Shown in pieces: positions 13,375 to 26,169 of a stretch of DNA of 64,000 nucleotides. The notes beneath the pieces were generated by a model. That model did not search any database and was not told the origin of the DNA. It saw only the letters and a list, made by a program, of their open reading frames with translations. Within the stretch, counting starts at the first letter, position 1. Each line of letters opens with the position of its first letter. The translations under genes and the position numbers were made by a program. Origin of the DNA: Lamellibrachia satsuma (taxonomy: Eukaryota > Annelida > Polychaeta > Sabellida > Siboglinidae); contig BSQZ01000004.1 in assembly GCA_033239005.1 (NCBI GenBank), positions 13,524,507-13,588,506 on the forward strand, read 5' to 3'.

Positions 13375-13495
13375 AGTAAGGGTCATATATGGTCAGCAGG
13401 GGTCACATCCGGTCAGTGGTGGTCATATGTGGTTAGTGGGGGTCACGTGTGGTCAGTGTTGGTCAGTGGGGGTCACATCAGGGCAGTACCTGCAT
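13375..13495 (+). repeat. GGTCA-rich short repeats downstream of the fucosyltransferase
   Basis: About ten GGTCA pentamers in ~120 bp, spaced mostly 11-17 bp, within units like GGGGTCACATCCGGTCAGTG. GGTCA is the core of nuclear-receptor half-sites, but here it most likely reflects a decayed minisatellite. Confidence 0.7.
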
Positions 13496-13535
13496 GGTCA
13501 GGGGCATAGGGGCCTGTATTAACAAGAGTAATAAG

Positions 13536-13541
13536 AATAAA
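13536..13541 (+). terminator. Candidate polyadenylation signal AATAAA
   Basis: First AATAAA after the fucosyltransferase stop, 448 bp downstream. A second lies at 13792-13797. Which is used is unknown. Confidence 0.4.
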
Positions 13542-13869
13542 TGTTCAATCATATGTTAAATGTTCACATTGTTTACGCCGGCAGCGAGATAACATTCCGG
13601 GCGAGAGTGCAGCTGTCATAATCGCTTAACATGTTAACAGCTCTAAGAACTGGATGTCTTGCAATATCCGATACATGTGGGATGAATATTTTGTAATAGT
13701 TTATTGTTTTGTTTTGGTACACTTGAATTGAACAATTTATTTTACATAAGGATGGTACACTTGTTTACAACGAGTTCTACTGTATTTATGAAATAAACCT
13801 TTTAGTTTGGCCTTAATTGGCTGGGATAAGGTACAACTGCACACACCATTCTTGAAACCTAAATATTAT

Positions 13870-14160
13870 TTTACCACATTTTGTCTTTTTGTATTTGTCT
13901 TTTTGTATTTGTCTTTTTGTATGCACTTCACTCATTGCGTAAGAACAATAACATTAAACAGTTGTGGATGCTTAAATAATATTTTTTTATAGGATTGAAA
14001 AATTGTCCGTAAAGATTTGCAGGACGCGACAGTTCGAAATGTTCTTTAACTGTGTAACATTTTGCTGTCAGTTTCTTTAACTGCATGACCTGTTATTTTC
14101 TTTAACTGTGACGTATTTATGTAATTTTCTTTAACCGCGTGACATTTTACCATTATTATC
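13870..14160 (+). repeat. Short tandem motifs (14-bp and TTTCTTTAACTG)
   Basis: Three copies of a 14-bp TTTGTCTTTTTGTA unit at about 13878-13922, then four diverged copies of TTTCTTTAACTG spaced 30-40 bp at 14040-14145. No gene is seen between the fucosyltransferase and the LINE. Confidence 0.65.
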
Positions 14161-14228
14161 TAATGCGCTTTGCAACATATATAACGCTGTTTTCTAAGCG
14201 AGTAATACATTCACTATGTAGTAACATG

Positions 14229-16849
14229 TAATGTTTAGGAAGGATAGACGAGAAAGAAGGGGAGGTGGAGTAATTTTGTATATTAAAGAATCTATCCAAG
14301 CATATGAAATTACACTGAAAAGTGAAGCAGATAGTGTGGAAGCAATTTGGTGTAACATAGTTACCAGGAACTCAACATTAACAATAGGAGTAGTTTATCG
14401 TAGTCCTAACATAGGACAAGAGGAAGATGTAAAATTACAAAAGGCGATAAGGGAGGTGAGCAAGGGAGAATGTGTTATAATGGGGGATTTTAACCATGGC
14501 CATATACAATGGGAATCATTAGAGAGTGCTGGAGGTGACGAAAATCAGTTTCTACTTCTAACACAGGATTGTTTCCTTACTCAACATGTCTTGGAACCAA
14601 CCAGAGGTGGGAATGTGTTAGATTTAATTTTGTCTTCTCAAAATGAATTAGTTGACAATGTTAAAGTACACGAACCTTTGGGTTCAAGTGACCATAACCA
14701 AATCCATTTTAATATAAAAGTAAAAACAGGGAATACATATAAAAAACAATGGAGGAGGAATTTCAACAAAGGCAGATATAAAGTGATGAGAACATATCTA
14801 GCAAATATAGATTAGAATAATTTGCTGAAGAACAAGACAGCAACAGAATGCTGGACTTGTTTAAAATATGAGATTGAGGGCATTATTGAGAAATTTATTC
14901 CATTAAGAAAACAAGGGAAAAGATCCAGGAAGAAACACCTGTCAAAAGAAGCTATTAGAAAAATTGCTCACAAACAGATGCTGTGGAAGGTCTATAAACA
15001 CACTGGAAATGTAGAAGACTACACCAACTACAAAGAGGCACTTAACCTAGCTACTACTGAAATTAGAAAATCTAAAAAAACCTATGAACAAAAATTGGCA
15101 GGTAATATAAAAAATGACAGCAAGAGTTTCTATGCTTATGTAAGGAGTAAACAGAAATTTCGAGATAAGGTCGGACCACTGGAAAGCAACAGTGAAAACA
15201 TAATTTCAGATGGGTTCCAAATGGCAGAGGTCCTGAATGAGTATTTCTGCTCAGTTTTTACCACAGAAGATATCAGCTCACTTCCAGTTCCATTGACTAA
15301 ATTTGAGGGCAATACATCAGAATATTTAGGGCAGTTATTTGTAACTCCTGAAATGATAGCAAAGAAAATTAAGATGATGAAAGATAATAAATCACCTGGA
15401 GTTGATGGGATACCACCAAAACTGCTAAAGGAAATTGTTGATCAAATTAGTACACCACTTGCAAGCTTATTTAACTTGTCACTAGAAGAAGGAATAGTTC
15501 CCTCAGAATGGAAAGAAGCAAACATTACGCCGCTGTTTAAGAAGGGATCGAGGAAGAAGCCAGAAAATTACAGACCAGTGAGTTTAACATCAGTTGTATG
15601 TAAATTACTTGAAACATTAATTAGAGACCACATGGTGGAATTTCTCATAAAACATAAATTAATAAATACATCTCAACATGGATTCCTAAAAGCAAGGTCA
15701 TGTCTAACGAATCTCTTATGTTTTTTAGAAGAAATTACAAAGTGGGTAGATCACGGGTCACCAGTGGATGTTGTCTACTTAGATTTTCAGAAAGCTTTCG
15801 ATAAAGTGCCACATCAAAGATTGTTACTTAAACTAAAAGCCCATGGTATAGGCAATGATGTAATCAACTGGATAGAAAAGTGGCTTACACACAGAAGACA
15901 AAGAGTAATAGTAGATGGTAAGATTTCAAACTGGAAATCTGTTTTGAGTGGGGTACCACAGGGATCAGTGTTAGGCCCTATACTGTTTTTAATATATATA
16001 AATGATTTGGAGGATGACATATCTAGCAAAGTACTCAAATTTGCAGATGACACAAAAGTATTCAGAAAGGTTACTAATGATACAGATAAACAAAGTTTAC
16101 AGGATGATCTAGAAAAAGTAGTTAAATGGTCAGAAAAATGGCAAATGTTATTCAATTTTGGGAAGTGTAAATGTATACACATAGGACATGGAAATATGGA
16201 TGAGGAATATAAAATGGGGGATGCTGTACTAGGTAGAACCACACAAGAAAAGGATTTAGGAGTAATATTTAATGCTGACATGAAAGTTTCAGAGCAATGT
16301 GGGATTGCTGCTTCGAAAGGAAATCAAATTCTAGGCCTAATTAGGAGAACTATCACGTATAAGGAGAAACATCTAATTGTACCCCTGTACAAAGCAATAG
16401 TTAGACCACATTTGGAATATTGTATTCAAGCATGGAGGCCATATCGTAAAAAAGACATAGATAAGCTAGAAAGAATACAACGAAGAGCAACTAAGATGAT
16501 TCCAGAATTAAGAGACCTTAGTTACGAAAGTCGCTTATTACAATGTGGTTTGACAACACTAGAGACCAGGAGACTAAGAGGAGACCAAATAGAAGTGTTT
16601 AAAATAGTGAACGGTTATGAGGATGTTGATAGGAATATGTTCTTCAAACTTAAAGAAGGCAGTAGAACCAGAGGACACAAAGCAGCATTAGTTAAGGAAC
16701 AGTGTAGGTTGGACATGAGAAAGTACTCTTTCTCACAGAGGGTGATAAATGAATGGAACAAACTGCCAAATGATTGTGTTAATGCTAGTAGTGTGAATAT
16801 GTTTAAAAATAGAATTGACAGATATCTGATAAGGGCGGGCTACACATAG
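14229..16849 (+). pseudogene. CR1/L2-type LINE ORF2: endonuclease C-terminal part and reverse transcriptase
   Basis: A 5'-truncated non-LTR retrotransposon. The first part is the C-terminal half of an APE-type endonuclease (RRGGGVILYIKES, VVYRSPN, GDFNHGHIQWE, LGSSDHNQIHF). An in-frame TAG (14813-14815) follows, and the same frame then runs 675 codons with no break to 16849. RT blocks seen: NKSPGVDGIPPKLLK, ENYRPVSLTSVVCKLLE, YLDFQKAFDKVPHQRL, SGVPQGSVLGPILFL, the catalytic FADDTK box, and the C-terminal FSQRVINEWNKLPNDCV. The endonuclease N-terminus and ORF1 are missing. The single stop suggests a fairly young insertion. Confidence 0.93.
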
Positions 16850-16962
16850 ATGAGAAAATTGTTGGACTCTCGATAAGCCAATGGCTTCCTTGTCCACTTG
16901 CCATCTGGAACTTGTTGTTCGAGATGGCAATCTTGTTAAATCTTGTTAAAATCTTGTTAAAC
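16850..16962 (+). repeat. LINE 3' tail
   Basis: The untranslated tail contains GGACTCTCGATAAGCCAATG and GCTTCCTTGTCCACTTGCC, and ends in three ATCTTGTTAAA-type repeats. The same tail occurs at 40786-40960, which fixes it as the 3' end of this LINE family. Confidence 0.85.
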
Positions 16963-17934
16963 ACGCTTAGCTATTCTTCCCATGGCACACACATCGCTGT
17001 TACTTGCCACCACTTCCACCATTTACCTCCGTCTGACTGTCCCTAAGAGCAACTTCATACATCGCCTACGTCCGTACACGGAGTTTTCACTAGGGAATTA
17101 CTAACCGTAAGGGTAGGAAGGCCCCGTTATATAAATATCTGAATTGGAGGTCCATAGAGGCATTTCCTACCTTAAGATCACTTTTGTTAGTGAAACAAAA
17201 ACTTAAAACTGCCTGATCGTGGATGGAATCCACCAACAATACCGAATAGAATTGGTAACTGGGGTCCTAATATATAGGGTCGAAATACTATCCCTATGAG
17301 AAGGACTTAATTCCAATGACGTGAACCATAAGTTTGGTTGGTAGCGTCTAATTTGTCCTAATGACCTATCAAAGGCTATGCTAATAGTCTATGCCAAACC
17401 TAAAATCATACATAGAAGCGGTGATGCTAAATAACGTATATTTCTTGTCTACAAACATCTACTCTACAAAACAATGGTGCTAAAAAGAATCCGATCCAGT
17501 ATCTTAAGTTTTAAGCCCCCGGGCCAAAACCGTCAGCTGCATGAACGTAGTGCAATAAAAAAAAATGTTGGGGTGGGTGGGTGTTTTTTATATGCATAAG
17601 TGCAGAACACAAACTTATAAAGTGTGTGGAAGAAGCACAAGGAAGAAGCAAAATTATCAAGTACGAAATATGTCTAGTAAAAAAGGAAAGTTGTAGCGGG
17701 ATACGTTTACTACGTGAGGTATCGGGGCCCACGTTTGTGGTCCAGTTCCCTGTGGTAGGAGCTTGAGCCAATTAGCACGTGTTTGGTAGAGGTTGGTGTA
17801 CAAATAGGTCTGGGTGGAGTGTCTCAAGGTTAAACTGGGGAATCGAAAAGTTATAGGGGAAGTAAATCGAGCGGAGAGTTGCGAAGTGAGCTGTCTGGAA
17901 GGAAATAGTGGGTATTAGTGGGGGTGAGGTAAAA
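16963..17934. other. No gene recognised
   Basis: About 1 kb of AT-rich sequence with no coding signal or known element that I can recognise. Confidence 0.5.
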
Positions 17935-18029
17935 ATAGGTATGAGTATATAGTCGTGATTGATTAGGGTCAGTAGAAGGGGAGGTTGGGTGACGATGATG
18001 GTAGAGACGTAGGTGGGAGTATTTATTTA

Positions 18030-18785
18030 CCTTGATTTACCTTGATCCTCCTGTTCTGCACAGTTGCTGCAGTCGAGAAGATGACGAGGAAGAGAGTCAA
18101 GCGCTGACTCGTATAATCCTCTGCACTAATCTTTAAATATTTGTCTACGTGATCCTTAAGTGTGTTAATATCCTTAGACATAACTGCTGCCTCTGGAAGA
18201 TGGTTCCACTCATTTACTATTCTTTGAGTAAACGAACACTTCCTTAAATCTAGTCTAGAGTCCATTTTCCTGATTTTAATTTAATGCCCTCTTGTTGCAC
18301 ACCGTGCCTTATCCGTGCCTTATCCGTGTCCTATCCGTGCCTTACCCGTGTCAAAGAAGTCAGCAGGCAGAATACTTGCTAACCCGTAGAATATGTTGAA
18401 CACCTCCAGTAGGTCGGCTCTCAATCACCTCTAGTAGGTCGGCTCTCAGTCACCTCTAGTAGGTCGGCTCTCAGTCGCCGCTAGTAGGTCGGCTCTCAAT
18501 CACCTCTAGTAGGTCGGCTCTCAATCACCTCTAGTAGGTCGGCTCTCAACCACCTCTAGTAGATCGGCTCTCAATCGCCCAGTCTCAAGAGTTGTGATGT
18601 TTAAGACTCGCAGCCTATTAGAGTAATCCGGTTGCCCCTCGTTGTACACTCTCTAATAAGTGTATGTCTTTTTGTTTGAATGGCCGCCATGCCTGAATGA
18701 AGTAGTCCAGATACGGTCTAACTTGGGACTTGTATAATTGTAGCATTACCTCTTTGGTTTTATGTTTGCTACAGCTGTGATGGAT
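18030..18785 (-). pseudogene. LINE reverse transcriptase C-terminal fragment
   Basis: The minus strand reads IQAWRPFKQKDIHLLERVQR, matching IQAWRPYRKKDIDKLERIQR of the 14.2 kb LINE. Further on come LRADLLEV-type sequence and CSFTQRIVNEWNHLPEAAV. The 3' end is GGATCAAGGTAAATCAAGG, unlike the tail at 16850, so it belongs to a related but different family. Frames are broken. Confidence 0.87.
18400..18580 (-). repeat. ~28-bp minisatellite grown from LINE coding sequence
   Basis: About seven copies of a unit with CTAGTAGGTCGGCTCTCAAT. On the minus strand the unit encodes the LRADLLEV region of the LINE, so an internal coding segment has been expanded in tandem. Confidence 0.85.
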
Positions 18786-19260
18786 CAGGGATTTCTATAG
18801 CTGTGACAGATTAGGGTCAGTAGGAAAGAAGGTTGGTGGGGGAATGGTAAGAACGTAGTTGGGAGTATTTATAGGTGAGACGGATTAGGGATTTATAGAT
18901 GTGAGTGGTTAGGCTCAGAAGGAAAGAAGGTAGGTGGGGAGAATGGTAAGAACGTAGGTGAGAGTATTTATTGCTGAGACGGATTAGAGATTTTATAGCT
19001 GTGAGTGATTAGGCTCAGTAGAAAAGAAGGTAGGTGGGGAGAATGGTAAGAACGTAGGTGAGTGTATTTATTGCTGAGACGGATTAGGGAGTTTTATAAC
19101 CGTGAGTGATTAGTGTCAGTGGGGAAGGTTTTGGTGGGGGAAGATAAAGGGAAATAGGTGTGAGCTTAGAGCCGTAGTTGATTTGATTCAGTAGAAGGGA
19201 GGTTTTAGATGGGGTGAAAGGAAGGGTATAGGTGGGGTTATTTGAAGCTGTGAATGATTA

Positions 19261-19577
19261 AGGTATATAAAAAGGGTGAGGTGCATATACTTATGGTGAT
19301 CTTTAATTTGTAATGTGGATCGTCTTCTGGTGCTAGGGCACAGCTTCGTCCGCCGACTACGCTTAGAGGTCGAGACGGAGGTGATCGAGCTACTACTGCT
19401 GTGCCAGTGTGGATATATGTGGGGTCGACGGTGTTCGGGTGGCCGCGATCCGTCGTCAGTTGGAGTACGTTCGCAGGACTAGACGAGAGGGCGTGAGCCT
19501 GTGATGTGGATTTAGGAAATTAGTATTGTGTTGTCATTTATTTTAGTCGTGATAAGTAGTATCAGATGCCATATGAG
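19261..19577. other. No gene recognised
   Basis: A GC-richer island (about 19320-19500) with several CG dinucleotides but no open frame worth calling. Confidence 0.45.
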
Positions 19578-20212
<635 letters not shown>

Positions 20213-20265
20213 GTAAATAATGAGATATACGAGATATGTGAAAATACTTAGCAAAGTTTGAAATA

Positions 20266-20905
20266 ACATGCTGAGGAATAAGACCGCAATTGTATGTTGG
20301 AACGTTCTAACATATGAAATTGAGAGTATCATTGATAAATTTGTTCCTTTAAAAAACAAGGAAAGCGGTCGAGAAAGAAACACTTGTCAAAAGAAGCTAT
20401 TATAAAAAATAGCGTGTAAGCAAACTGTGTGCAGGGTTTACAGGCGCACCAGAAAGGATGAAGACTACACAAATTACAAAGGGGCACTTGATGCAGCTAC
20501 GAATGAAATTAGACAATCTATAAGAAGCTATGAGAAAAAATTAGCATATAACTTAATAAATGTCAGCAATAGTAGTTATGAATATGTCAACAGAAAACAA
20601 CACGTGCGAGACAAGGTTGGATCACTAGAAGACAGTGCTGGAAATATAATATCACAAGGTTTTTTAATGGCGGAAGACATAAATGGATGCTTCAGTTCAG
20701 TGTTCACAAGAGAGGATATTAGTTCATTACCAGTTCCAGATGGCAACTTTCAGGAGGATAAATCGGACTATTTAGGCCAGCTAATTGTACCTCCAGAATT
20801 GGTAGCCAAGAAAATAAAGGCAATGAAGGATAATAAATAACCTGGAGTGGATGGAATGCCGCCAAAACTACTAATGACAACCGTAGAACAAAGTAGTATA
20901 CCTAT
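20266..20905 (+). pseudogene. LINE ORF2 fragment (region before RT)
   Basis: Aligns with 14822-15450 of the LINE: DEDYTNYKGALDAATNEIRQ, SSVFTREDISSLPVP, DYLGQLIVPPELVAKKIK, MKDNK, then a stop where the other copy has Ser, followed by PGVDGMPPKLL. Both ends are truncated. Confidence 0.88.
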
Positions 20906-22400
20906 CAAACACATCTACATCTAACATCCATAATTGTCGCGACAGGTCACTCTTAGCAACAATTAAGATACTATAGTGACAAAAGCGGCATCATGCACAA
21001 ATGGCACCACGTACTGAAAAGAATCACTTGTATCTCGGAGGTTGGGGGGGGCATCAATTGTGCTTTGCATCCGGGCGCCGACAACCATCAATACGCCACT
21101 AATTCAAACTCCCCACCAGAGGCGCCACTCAGCATTTCACCACTGTCACAACTTACAAACTACTAACTTGTCAAGAAATTCCAATTGCATACAATTGTGG
21201 ATAGTGTTTGTTTCGTCTAGTAAACTACTAACTTGTCAAGCAATTTCAACTGCATACAATTGTGGATAGTGTTTGCTTGGAAAATGTGTCTAGAAACACA
21301 GCAAGTTGTAAACAACAATGAATGACGTTGCCCAGCCAAACGATCATTTGTACCCATGGAGATACAAAACATACTATATACGTATTTATGTTCATGCCAC
21401 TCCTCAACTGTCTATTTTGAATTCATAATAAAGTTTAGGCAGTGGTTATATACTGAGTGGTGCCATTGTTAAGCGTGCGTGTTCGTCACTTCGACAACTT
21501 ACATTTGATGTGTACGTTCTCCATATCTTTATTTCATTTGGTAAATTGAAACTTTTAAAAACAAATCTCTCAATTTCAATTGGAAATTAATTCAATTTAA
21601 TTATGGATAGGGTTTGTATCACATTGGAAATGTGTCAAGAAACAAAATCATGTTCCCCAGCCAACCAGTCGTTTATATTACTCCGAGACAGTTATTAATT
21701 TATAATCAAATTGTGGTAGTAGTGATATGTCGAGTGGCGCCACTGTTGTGGAATGTGTACGTGACTTTGGTTGGTTTTGGGTCCACCCCGTGGCGCCACT
21801 GTTTCAGCCAAGCTGCGCACCAGGATTGTTTACGCTACACAGCATTTCTCAATAATATAACTAATATATGCTTTTCTGGGATAAATGTAAGTTCAGTCAT
21901 ATGGTGTCCGAGAAGTACTACTATAACATAAGGTGTAGCAATTATAAATGACCACGAAACTAAAACTATATTACTTTGTGGTGATCCCCGATAGTGTAGT
22001 TTAACCACAGCCAATCTACGAAATGTTGTCTACCTCCGTTCAACGCTCATAAACAAACTGCTTATGTACCCGACTAAAAAGTTTACCTATCATGCAGTAG
22101 CACATTTGTTAGCAGTGTTCAAAAGCGCTCTCATAAAAAAATTTTAATTTTATTTTTAAACATATTCACACTGCTAGCATTAACATAATCATTAGATAAT
22201 TTGTTCCATTAATGTTTTGTCTTTTGTAAGAACGAGTACGTCCTCATATGCAACATACACGGTTCCTTAACTAGTGTTGTACGTCGTATTCTTTGTAGCT
22301 TATCTAAATTTATAAAGATTCCAAACTTGCTGCCTTTTTGAAGTTTGAGCTAGTTCATTTACTCCACATTGCTTCAGTTTACTAAAAAGTTTATATGACT
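20906..22400. repeat. AT-rich region with local duplications, no gene
   Basis: A ~60-bp tandem pair at 21157-21275 (AAACTACTAACTTGTCAAG, CATACAATTGTGGATAGTGT) and a more diverged copy of the neighbouring sequence at about 21590-21700 (GGATAGGGTTTGTATCACAT). GTGGCGCCACT palindromes occur at about 21733 and 21790. No coding signal. Confidence 0.6.
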
Positions 22401-22417
22401 GAGTACCTGACTATACA

Positions 22418-22550
22418 CTTTGGTGGATATGTGAACGAATGGGAGTAATTGCAGCGTGGCTGAATGCTTCCGAGTGAAGTTGGCGTTGGAATGAACATGT
22501 CTGCCCGGGGAGTGCTTTGCTTTGAGCAGTCGCAAAGACGGGATAGTTTT
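22418..22550 (+). repeat. SINE body fragment, family shared with 60.0-60.4 kb
   Basis: GGTGGATATGTGAACGAATG, AATTGCAGCGTGGCTGAATG, TTGGAATGAACATGTCTGCC and GCTTTGAGCAGTC match the reverse complement of the SINE at 60045-60385 in the same order. The tRNA-like head is missing. Confidence 0.75.
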
Positions 22551-22849
22551 GCAAACGACAGCTGCCGGGTAAACTGGAGGCTAAATAATGAGTTTGATTG
22601 GGAATCAACACGAGAACGATGTATTCGGTTAATGACACGTGGAATGTTTATTGATAAAAGAAAATAAGATTGTCGGCGCAGACGAAATATTATGAGCTAG
22701 CCGAGTTGTCCGGTGTTGCACGGAAGGCAGCCATCCATTGCAACAGCATGTGACTCCTTGCACTCAACAGTCAAGTTTTGCTAGAGCAATGCCTATGACA
22801 ATGCCAACTCCTTGCCCAACTGCCAGTTTCACGAAGCGTTCATATCGTA

Positions 22850-23035
22850 CGAAGGAGCTTATGTGGACGTTTGACGTAGAACACGTAACTGAGAATAATC
22901 ATAGAAAACATTAGCGTTGCTAACAATTGTACGTAACTACGAACCCATATTGCAAACAATTGTACGTATCTACGAACTCATATTGCAAACAATTGTGCGT
23001 AACTACGAGCTCCTGTTGTTCTTATATACGTAATC
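22850..23035 (+). repeat. Interspersed repeat with a 34-bp internal tandem unit
   Basis: Three copies of a unit with CAAACAATTGTACGTAACTAC (about 22920-23015). The sequence GGACGTTTGACGTAGA and the ACTACGARCTCCTRTTRTTCT part are repeated in inverted orientation at 57060-57175. Confidence 0.7.
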
Positions 23036-23039
23036 TGCG

Positions 23040-24821
23040 CCAAAACGTCCAGATAGGTTCCTTCGAAATATCCCCAACCGCCGGGGAAAATATATTAAAA
23101 ATGGAAATGTGCATATGTGAGAACTACAACAGTTACGCTGGTCTGATGGTTAAATTCCTGGTGGCTCGCTGGCAGTATACGGGCATGTTAGTGATGGAGA
23201 TTTTACATGTGTATGTAAATAGAATCCTCATGTTTCTTGATCTCATAAGGAAAAGCAAATAGTGATGCCCTTTCTTCAAGTTAAATAATTCTGTGTAATA
23301 TTATCGAAAGATCAAATACGTGACATTCCTCAGCAACAATCAAAAACATAACTTGGTTTGCATTTTTATTGCTAAAATATGCTGAAATAATACTGTGTAT
23401 TGCAATAATTGTTAATTGTATAATATTTAATATATAAAATATTCATTCGTTATTAGATGTGTGAAACATGCCGATCTCAACACGACAGTTGCGAGATTGA
23501 AAAGCCCAAACAAAAACATACGAAATGTATCATTAAACACGTCAAGCAAATAACAAACCAATTAGGACAAGTTGTGACAACGACCAAGTATACTCTTTGT
23601 CACTACGCAGTCCTACGCGGTCATTTTCTGCAATACATGCAGATGCATATCATAAAACGAAAGCGAGAAAACCAAAGTGAGCGCCTGGCAATGATAGTCA
23701 AGTTCAAAACAAACATACGCAGGCTAACCTAGCTAAGCTCTTGGCGCTACGTCTCGAGTGCATCAAGATACGGCGTTGGCAATTTCGTGCACGAAACGAA
23801 AGCGTCATAGATCTAACTACGGCTACGCTAGAATAAGCTAGATCATGTTCTCAACGTAGCAGTGCTAATTAGAAGCATTACGGCAGTGACGTGCGCTTGG
23901 TTATTCTGTTCTAGACGCATGATCAACTGGTGATCAATGTCTGATACGTTGTACTTGTTATAGATTAGATCATTAGCCACATATTAGGTAATTCTACAAC
24001 TTGGCATCTCTCAACAGCCTGCGAAGGAGTGCCACTGAGCGCTGGTCAAATCGCCCGCTCTGCAAAGAAAAACCAGCCCAATTTAAAATACTTCATGTGA
24101 CATGAATACAAGTGGCGCGACTCACCATCGAACAAACAGGGACATGGGATGGAATCCAATCGTCGCATCGACCAATGAGATGCTTCTAAGAATGTTTGCG
24201 GTTACACACGGACGAGATGTTTTCGATAACAATAGCTCGCTTTGATGTTTTGAATCGTAAAGAAAAACCAAAATATCTCTGTCATTTATTAACACAATAT
24301 TTTACATCTCTGAAGCTTCAAAATCGATGGATACTCGACAAGCCAACGACTTTCTTTTCCACTTCCTATTTGTGCTCTGTGTGTTTTGGATTTTTGAAGG
24401 TTTCGGCGAAATGTAATTTATTTGAGGACAGTTTACTAAAACCTATTCATTTTTGGTCAGTTATTTTTATGTACAAACAGTTTTTGTGTACGTTTGCTTA
24501 GACACAACCACAACATTTATATTTCGATCGACATATCATGTTAAAATCGGTTCCATTAATAAAAATAAATATAGATTAATTTCATAATAGCCCTAAGAGT
24601 TCGCAGCCCTATACAAAAAAACTAATACATAACTAGTGCACATATTAAAATATTTAAATATAAGAATAAATAAATTAAGATAATACCGTTTTATAAACAT
24701 CAGCCTATTAAAGCAATTTAGCTAAAATGCTAAAATAAATTAATTCATTAACATAAATAGAGTATATTAGATTATATTAGATTAGAATAAATATAAACAT
24801 CAAGAAGTTCAAACCGAATAA
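23040..24821. other. No gene recognised; possible old LINE tail at 24325-24365
   Basis: AT-rich. ORFs up to about 110 codons look random. At about 24325-24365, GGATACTCGACAAGCCAACG and TCTTTTCCACTTCC resemble the LINE tail at 16860, so a decayed LINE end may lie here. Confidence 0.45.
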
Positions 24822-24847
24822 TAACACACACACACGCACGCACGCAC

Positions 24848-24898
<51 letters not shown>

Positions 24899-24933
24899 CA
24901 CACACACGCACACACACGCACGCACACACACAC
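24822..24933. repeat. (CA)n microsatellite with CG interruptions
   Basis: About 110 bp of ACAC/ACGC. ORFs across it on either strand are artefacts. Confidence 0.95.
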
Positions 24934-25092
24934 GTATTTATATAGTATTAATATCAAGTTGAAAATATCAATAAATTAGGGAAACTGTTGCTGCAGTAAT
25001 TTAAGAATACGCAGCAATATGAAAGTAAATATATCAAGCTAAACTGAAAGATTCAAAACATGTTTAATGGAACGAAACACAAAAAAACTTAC

Positions 25093-25182
25093 TATCACTC
25101 CTTTGCCCTTGGGTGGGGGTCGGCGCACGCCCTTTGGTGGGTGCGGGGGTCGGCCGGCTCCGTTGGCTCCGGTGATTAGGTT
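25093..25182 (-). CDS. Candidate exon I, copy 1 (Pro/His/Lys-rich)
   Basis: A 90-nt segment between acceptor GGTGGACAG and donor GTAAGT, phase 0. It encodes NLITGANGAGRPPHPPKG and then a shorter basic, proline-rich end. It is one ten-residue GRPPHPPKGA-type unit shorter than copies 2 and 3, an in-frame difference that favours coding. It is the leftmost exon found. Confidence 0.62.
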
Positions 25183-25739
25183 CTGTCCACCAAACAGAAG
25201 AAAACATTATTCGCTGTGTACAGATGTCAAAACATGTATGCATCCAAATATACCCTACCAATGTATTTAAAACTTAACGGTCAACAGTCTGTTCCTTTCT
25301 TGTCGATTAATCGTGTTATATAATATAAACTATATCCATTCTAACATACTGACCGCCCAAATGTGTTTATGGGAGTCATTTTATTTTACATTTTGACCGT
25401 TGTCTGATTTAAATGTTTCGTGTGCATTTCATGTTCAACGGCAAGGTCGGTCATCATAGACATATAAAGGTCAAATTTTATTTTTATGTAGTTTATTAAA
25501 AGATATTTGGGCAGTTAATATGCTAGAGTAGATATAGTTTGTTTAATGAACTAAAATTGCCGCTCGCTGAACAATGCACATGCTCAAATCAAACTCAGAA
25601 ATAATGTACATGATAAGACAATTCTATGTTTAGCTGCACACAAAACCTAATCAAACATTTGGAATGTTTACTAGAAGAAAACGATAATTCCGATTTAACA
25701 TGTCGGAAGCCTAGATTTGTGATGGTGAGAACGTTTGGG

Positions 25740-25815
25740 TTTCTCAACCAGCTATGAAGCGGGGGCACACGATGCCTTAGCCAGAAATAAAGCGGGGGCA
25801 TGCGATGACCTTAGC
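25740..25815. repeat. 34-bp minisatellite, short block
   Basis: Two to three copies of a unit of the AGCAATGAAGCGGGGGCA type. The same unit recurs in introns across this locus. Confidence 0.65.
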
Positions 25816-26044
25816 CAGCAGTAAGACACTATACGTTTACTGTTGATCATTACCAGCCACGCATCAACTACACGCCTTGTGTTTGTAACAACTCATTCTA
25901 CTAATGATGATGTCATGTAGTCAATCCCCACATTTAGGCCAGCGGTGTCTCCTTGCCATTAAGTATTATATTTTACAAGAAGTAAGCCAACATCATACTA
26001 TAATCATGAAATCGAACATCGCCAATTAGACGTGTTGTACTTAC

Positions 26045-26080
26045 TCCAGTGTCATCAACGTCACCATCGTCACCTGAGCC
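26045..26080 (-). CDS. Candidate exon H, copy 1 (36 nt, Asp-rich)
   Basis: Between acceptor TTCTTCTGTCGACAG and donor GTAAGTACAAC, phase 0. Encodes GSGDDGDVDDTG. Copies 2 and 3 have Asp in place of Val. Confidence 0.65.
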
Positions 26081-26169
26081 CTGTCGACAGAAGAAAAACT
26101 TATATACATATATAATATAACAATTGCCGTTCGGTGCTCAACATGCGCAAATCAAACTCAGAAATAGTG

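Larger units (their letters stand above)
17935..19260 (+). repeat. Diverged ~99-bp repeat array interrupted by a LINE fragment
   Basis: Copies share GAATGGTAAGAACGTAGGTG, GAGACGGATTAG and GTGAGTGATTAGG. Anchors fall at about 18843, 18941 and 19041, so the period is 98-100 bp. One copy lies left of 18030, and the array resumes after 18785, so the LINE fragment between them landed inside it. Confidence 0.75.
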
